A stretch of DNA of 46,264 nucleotides, taken from assembly GCA_009602735.1 (NCBI GenBank), contig WELA01006836.1, positions 4,785-51,048 of the forward strand, read 5' to 3'. This document shows positions 42,339 to 46,264 of this stretch, piece after piece; positions within the stretch are counted from its first letter, which is position 1; every line of letters starts with the position of its first letter. Source of the DNA: Mesotaenium endlicherianum. Lineage: Eukaryota > Streptophyta > Zygnematophyceae > Zygnematales > Mesotaeniaceae. The notes below the pieces were generated by a model. The model saw only the letters and a program-made list of their open reading frames with translations. It was not told the DNA's origin and did no database searches. The position numbers and the translations under genes were made by a program.

Positions 42339-43475
42339 GCCCTGCCCCTGTGGCAGCGCTGTGGGAGTCCCAGGTGTCACGCTCTTGTGGCTCAAGCTGC
42401 CGGTACAGCTGGCTGGTGCTGATGATGCTTCACTAGCTTCAGCAGTTATGATGCACTGTGCTCTGATTGGTCATTGGCTGATGCTCCTGTTGCCGCTGAG
42501 GCTGCTGTTGCGGCGATGGCTGCTGCAGACACGTGGCATCAATTTTTAACTTTGATAAGCTTGGCCAGGTTTAGCGGTCTGCTTGGAGGTATTATGAGAT
42601 GTGGCTGACGCGTCAAAAGATGCTCTGTTAGTTGCCGGGTGCTGATGTGGCTGTTTCACCTTTGTTAGGTTGGAATAGCTTATTGGTCTGCTTAGAGTCC
42701 GCTCAGTCTCTGCCTAAAGTGTTGTAAGAAGTAGCAGCAATGCTTTGCTTAATGATATGCTTGACGGTTTGCTTTAAGTATTTTATATCTTTACGTGTGG
42801 GTGATGAATTGAGAAGCGGAAAGCGGAGAAGACCCGTGGTAGCTCCAAGTGGTTGCTCTACAATATCAACTTGTACGTATTGGGACCTGTAAGTCACCAA
42901 GAAAAGCAGCAGGGTTATGAAAGCGGAGATACATTCTACTAGCGAGGAATGCTTACCCTGACACTTCGCTGTTTTCATGGATATCATGCTACTTTGAGGG
43001 GCGAGGCATGTCATCGAACAGATACAAATTCATACACAGGAAAACATTGTAAAGCGCTACGTAGTATCACTATTCTTGCCAGTTGGTAATTCACTACGCA
43101 TCAAAAAGTTCATCAACAACACTTTTTTACACATGAGCCATACACAGAAAGACATTACGCATTACATTATGTCCAATACTTCACGCAACCGACAAATACT
43201 GGAAAGATGAAGCAAGTACACAAAGGAGGATGGACACACCTACCACATTCTTCTCAGAAAAAATCGGACTTGAGTTCACTTCAGGCGCACCTTCCCATCA
43301 GAAAACCGCAGGTGCCGGTACAAATTATGTATGCAACCATGAGAACATTACAGAAACAAATGAAGTAGCAATTCTCCGAACTGAGATATGCCCGAAATGT
43401 TCCAGTGTTACAGAGGAAGGCTCTTTTTTGACAAATATATTTATATTTATAAAAACTTATACACTGATGCCATCT

Positions 43476-43571
43476 GCCGGCCTAGCTCAGTTGGTAGAGC
43501 GCAAGGCTCTTAGCGACGATCACCTTTCGGAGCTCACCTTGTGGTCGAGGGTTCGAGCCCCTCGGCCGGCG
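43476..43571 (+). tRNA. trnK-CUU: tRNA-Lys (anticodon CUU) with a 23-nt intron
   Basis: The acceptor GCCGGCC pairs with GGCCGGC in seven pairs. The D-arm is GCTCAGTTGGTAGAGC, the anticodon stem CAAGG/CCTTG, and the T-arm GAGGG-TTCGAGC-CCCTC. Anticodon CTT is at 43509-43511, followed by A37. Bases 43513-43535 are an intron in the usual eukaryotic position one base 3' of the anticodon. Removing it restores the CTCTTAA loop and a 73-nt tRNA very like plant tRNA-Lys(CUU). The discriminator is G at 43571. Confidence 0.96.
43513..43535 (+). other. tRNA-Lys intron
   Basis: A 23-nt intron, GCGACGATCACC to GGAGCTC, between positions 37 and 38. It would be removed by tRNA splicing endonuclease. Confidence 0.9.
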
Positions 43572-43616
43572 ACCAGTCGCCCCGAGACACACATCGGCCC
43601 CACACATGGCATACCC

Positions 43617-43621
43617 TTTTT
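43617..43621 (+). terminator. Candidate Pol III terminator of tRNA-Lys
   Basis: The first T5 run lies 46 nt after the tRNA 3' end. It is rather distant but is the nearest T-run of four or more. Confidence 0.5.
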
Positions 43622-45186
43622 CGTCCCTCCACCTTTGCTCGCGAATCACCTTGCATGCGCGCTTGAAGGGAGCCACGCCTGAGTACTATTCCGTACGTCC
43701 ATTTTGACTGACTTGCCCAGGAGTTGCCTCGTCTTTCCATGGTCTTTTACTATGTCACACCTTCCTAACTCCCTGTCTACAACATCCTCGTTCTTCTCCC
43801 TCCTCTCTTCTTCAGCTATGAATGCTATGATGGTGGATTGGAGCGTGTAACAAATGCCCATTATACCTATCCACCTTCCAGACATCATAAAGCTAGGCCC
43901 GTTAATTGTTCCCACGGGTAAGGCAGGGTCAAACCTGGGCCGGGTTAGCGTCAACAGCAATATGGGCTCTATACATGATCACCATGAACTAGCATGTGCC
44001 AAGGCTCTTGCCAAAGCTATGCATGCGACAAGTTCAATCGTTGAACCAAGCAATGTAAAACATTCAGCACGGCATTGCATACAATCAAATTCCTCGCAAC
44101 GCCTCAATTATTGTGGTCACTTTCAGCACTAGTATTTTCATGATATATATAAGGATAATGGAAGGAAAACGTGCGGCACTCTGTCGCAACGACGTACGTT
44201 AAATTATGGAAGTTTTGAAGAAACTTTATTGAGGACCTTTGACAATGATGCCATGAATTTTGATCATATTGTGTTGACCTTTATCAACGACACTTTGATT
44301 TCAATGTTATAAAAATTAAGCCCATTAATGCCCCCTCAGTACGTGGCACACTTCTCATCGACTTTAAACATTAGAGAAGCTCGAGCTAGACTGCTCAAAT
44401 CACTACAAGCAAGTCTATATTATAAAAGACTCTATTTTAATGTTGTCCTCTTGTTTAAGTAGCACCTTAGACATTGCTTTCTAACTTACGCTGCTCTTAG
44501 ACATCAACCGACGTCTCACCCGCGTGCATATGGCCTATATATGTAAGAGACCCGAAGCTGGTTCATTTATGTGCTTATGAGATTCTTTAGCTGTTCCCCT
44601 TCAAAGTAACACAAATTGGAATCAATTCACATGCATAGAATGGTCCTCCCTCAAGGGCATCATCTCGCACATACTTCAAACATATGGAAAGCATGCATAT
44701 AAACATATGAATGAAACACATCAGAATCCAAACATGATTGATTCTGCCATCCTACATATGCATGACAGTGTGGTCAATCTTGACAAAAAAAGAACCATAG
44801 CACCATCCAAAGAATGAACTGACCAACAAATACTAAACATTTCGCAAACTTCAAACACAATGGAGCCGACATTATGCAATCTTAAAATAATTGACTCTTG
44901 AGGTTGAGTCAAGCAAGCACCACAGACCAATGCCACCATCACCGCATCCACGAGACCCATTAAGTAACCGGGCAGGAAGGCCAAGCCCCAAGCCCCAACA
45001 CGGAGCAACTAAGAGCTTGACACTGGCGCTTTGCTTGCATAAATTTAAAATCGCAAAACTTAGCAGCCAAAATCCGAAGACTCAGCTCTGCTCCAGCTCG
45101 CCTGCGTACGCGCGCGAGTTTCACGCGCAGTAAGCGCGCATCATGGTCAAAGGCAACACTAGTGGCAACAAACTGAGGCTACCTTG

Positions 45187-45208
45187 GATCATCCATTCTC
45201 CTCCTTGT
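45187..45208 (-). repeat. Short copy of the DUS3 3' coding end
   Basis: GATCATCCATTCTCCTCC, then TTGT, repeats 45255-45276 (GATCATCCATTCTCCGCC, then TTGT), which spans the DUS3 stop codon. The offset is 68 bp, with further weak similarity upstream (AACACTAGTGGC / AACACCAGTGGC). Confidence 0.7.
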
Positions 45209-45256
45209 TTGTGTACGCGCGCAATAGGCGCCAGGGAACACCAGTGGCTATTATGA

Positions 45257-46247
45257 TCATCCATTCTCCGCCTTGTCGTAGCTGTTGGACTTGTGCTTGG
45301 GAACAAAAGTGAAGCCCTCCGGAGCGGGGCCCAGCAGCATCTCGCTGATCTTGACCTGATACACACAAGAAGTGGACAATTGGACAAGAAAAGCAGCACA
45401 GGAACAAAGAAGAACAAAGAATAGGCGAGCAGTTTAGAGCCAAAGCATGCTGCTTAAGACAGTCGTCATCACCTCTCATCAGAAGAAAGCAACGGAACAG
45501 AACAAGAATAGAGCAGCTTACTGCCTGCAGTCAAGCATTCGCTGCTTCATGCTTATCAGCGAACGATGTTGAAAAAATAATCACGTGAGGTATGCAAACA
45601 CATGGGCGCATGACGTACTTGCACGATTTGGCATGTCGGGGGGACAACAAGGAAGAGGGAGGGGAGGCAAACAGGGAGCTAAGGAGAAAAACTTGGCTAC
45701 AGATTGTCCGGTACAAGGCCTGCAGAGAGAGAAGCTCGATCAAACGCGTGAGCTAAAGTGGAGAAGTCACATTCAAGTGCATAATTGACACGAAAGTTGC
45801 ACTTGTCAATGACAGCTCATCATCAACTGCAGGAGGTCTCGAAGATGCAGAGAGGGCGGTGGGCAGAAAAGTCAGCAAAGGGCAGCAAAGAAAGAGATTG
45901 CGAGACGCATCGGGGGCGGGGGGGCCCGGGGGGGGGGGGGATGGGGAATGACCTCCTTGTCCGTTACCACTTTGAGTTGAGAAGTTGATGCCGAGGAGTT
46001 TGATTCTAAGTATTAGAAGGTGAAGGACTAGGCTGGAGTGTAACGTTTAGGGTTGCGAAATTAGGGTTTGCGCTGACCCAATCGGAGGCGATGTCGGACG
46101 CCATCAGCGTCTCGAGATCGTTCCGCCCAAAATAGGCGGGGGGGCGCCAGTTCAGCTTCTGCGGGAGGACCTCGAGCAGGCCAGCTGGCACGTAGCGGTG
46201 CAGGTAGCCGAGCCAGTCGAGCAGGAATCGCCGCGTCGTCTCGACAC
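45257..46247 (-). CDS. DUS3: tRNA-dihydrouridine synthase Dus3-type, last two exons (partial)
   Basis: Two exons, 46247-46078 and 45355-45257, encode the C-terminal 88-89 residues and the stop TGA. Recognisable Dus3 C-terminal blocks are [48 protein letters not shown], the DW junction, [15 protein letters not shown] and the [14 protein letters not shown] end. Dus3 reduces uridine 47 in the variable loop of cytosolic tRNAs, using a flavin and NAD(P)H. The catalytic TIM barrel and zinc-finger part lie beyond the right edge. The acceptor at 46247 lies in GCAG|GTGTCGAG and the donor is TGG|GTCAGC. The intron contains TTAGGG-like words beside the donor and a G-run near 45930. Confidence 0.93.
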
Positions 46248-46250
46248 CTG

Positions 46251-46264
46251 CCCCCCCCCCCCCC
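46251..46264. other. C-run at the window edge
   Basis: A homopolymer of at least 14 C forms the G-rich part of the DUS3 upstream intron. Its true length is uncertain. Confidence 0.8.

Larger units (their letters stand above)
42339..45256. other. Intergenic region between DUS3 and PTEN2, containing one tRNA
   Basis: Apart from tRNA-Lys no gene is supported. The part from 43000 to 45100 is relatively A/T-rich. The first few hundred bases upstream of 42338 are the likely PTEN2 promoter, but I see no clear TATA element. A frame at about 42703-43014 (-) is open but unrecognised. Confidence 0.5.

Noticed and set aside
42703..43014. Minus-strand frame (VDIVEQPLGATTGLLRF...) between PTEN2 and the tRNA
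   Set aside because: It has an AG before VDIVEQ and an in-frame stop, but no homology that I recognise and no partner exon.

Overview
The window is nuclear DNA of a photosynthetic eukaryote of the green lineage, most likely an alga; I cannot name the species. The evidence is GT-AG introns throughout, a plant-type PTEN2 phosphatase, a plant-type T-complex-11 protein, and a tRNA-Lys(CUU) that is plant-like in sequence and carries an intron beside the anticodon. The assembly is a draft: there is one 644-bp run of N, five single N, and an exact 1764-bp duplication on both sides of one of those N.

Layout. Positions 1-9783 hold little recognisable coding sequence: two possible exons of an unidentified minus-strand gene (411-1575), a tRNA-Asn (3298-3371, minus), the duplicated block (3640-7168), and low-complexity DNA. 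Positions 9784-24296 (+) hold a complete 13-exon gene for a Tcp11-family protein of 2140 residues. After a convergent 2.4-kb intergenic stretch, 26679-42338 (-) holds a complete 14-exon PTEN2-type phosphatase of 1498 residues. Its core is conserved and its ends are long and low in complexity. A 2.9-kb intergenic stretch carries the intron-containing tRNA-Lys (43476-43571, +). The right edge (45257-46247, -) holds the last two exons of a Dus3-type tRNA-dihydrouridine synthase. I placed exon boundaries by matching conserved protein blocks to GT/AG sites and requiring codon phase to close at every junction. It does at all of them, and both complete genes come to whole codon numbers.

The most unusual signal lies in the introns. 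At least seven exon edges in the Tcp11 and PTEN2 genes, and less clearly the 3' end of DUS3, have decayed copies of themselves, with the adjoining splice site, repeated in the neighbouring intron (or 3' flank for DUS3). The clearest case is the PTEN catalytic exon, whose 3' part is followed by two further in-frame P-loop-like copies, each with a GTATGG donor. A second layer is an interspersed short palindrome (TGCCAGGTGGCA and variants) whose centre CAG|GTG is the actual 3' splice site of several exons. A third layer is degenerate telomere-like CCCTAA/CCTAGC DNA, found in introns and also translated as Ser-Pro/Asn-Pro tracts in the Tcp11 protein. The three genes have no evident shared pathway: lipid/protein phosphatase signalling, a poorly understood coiled-coil protein, and tRNA modification.
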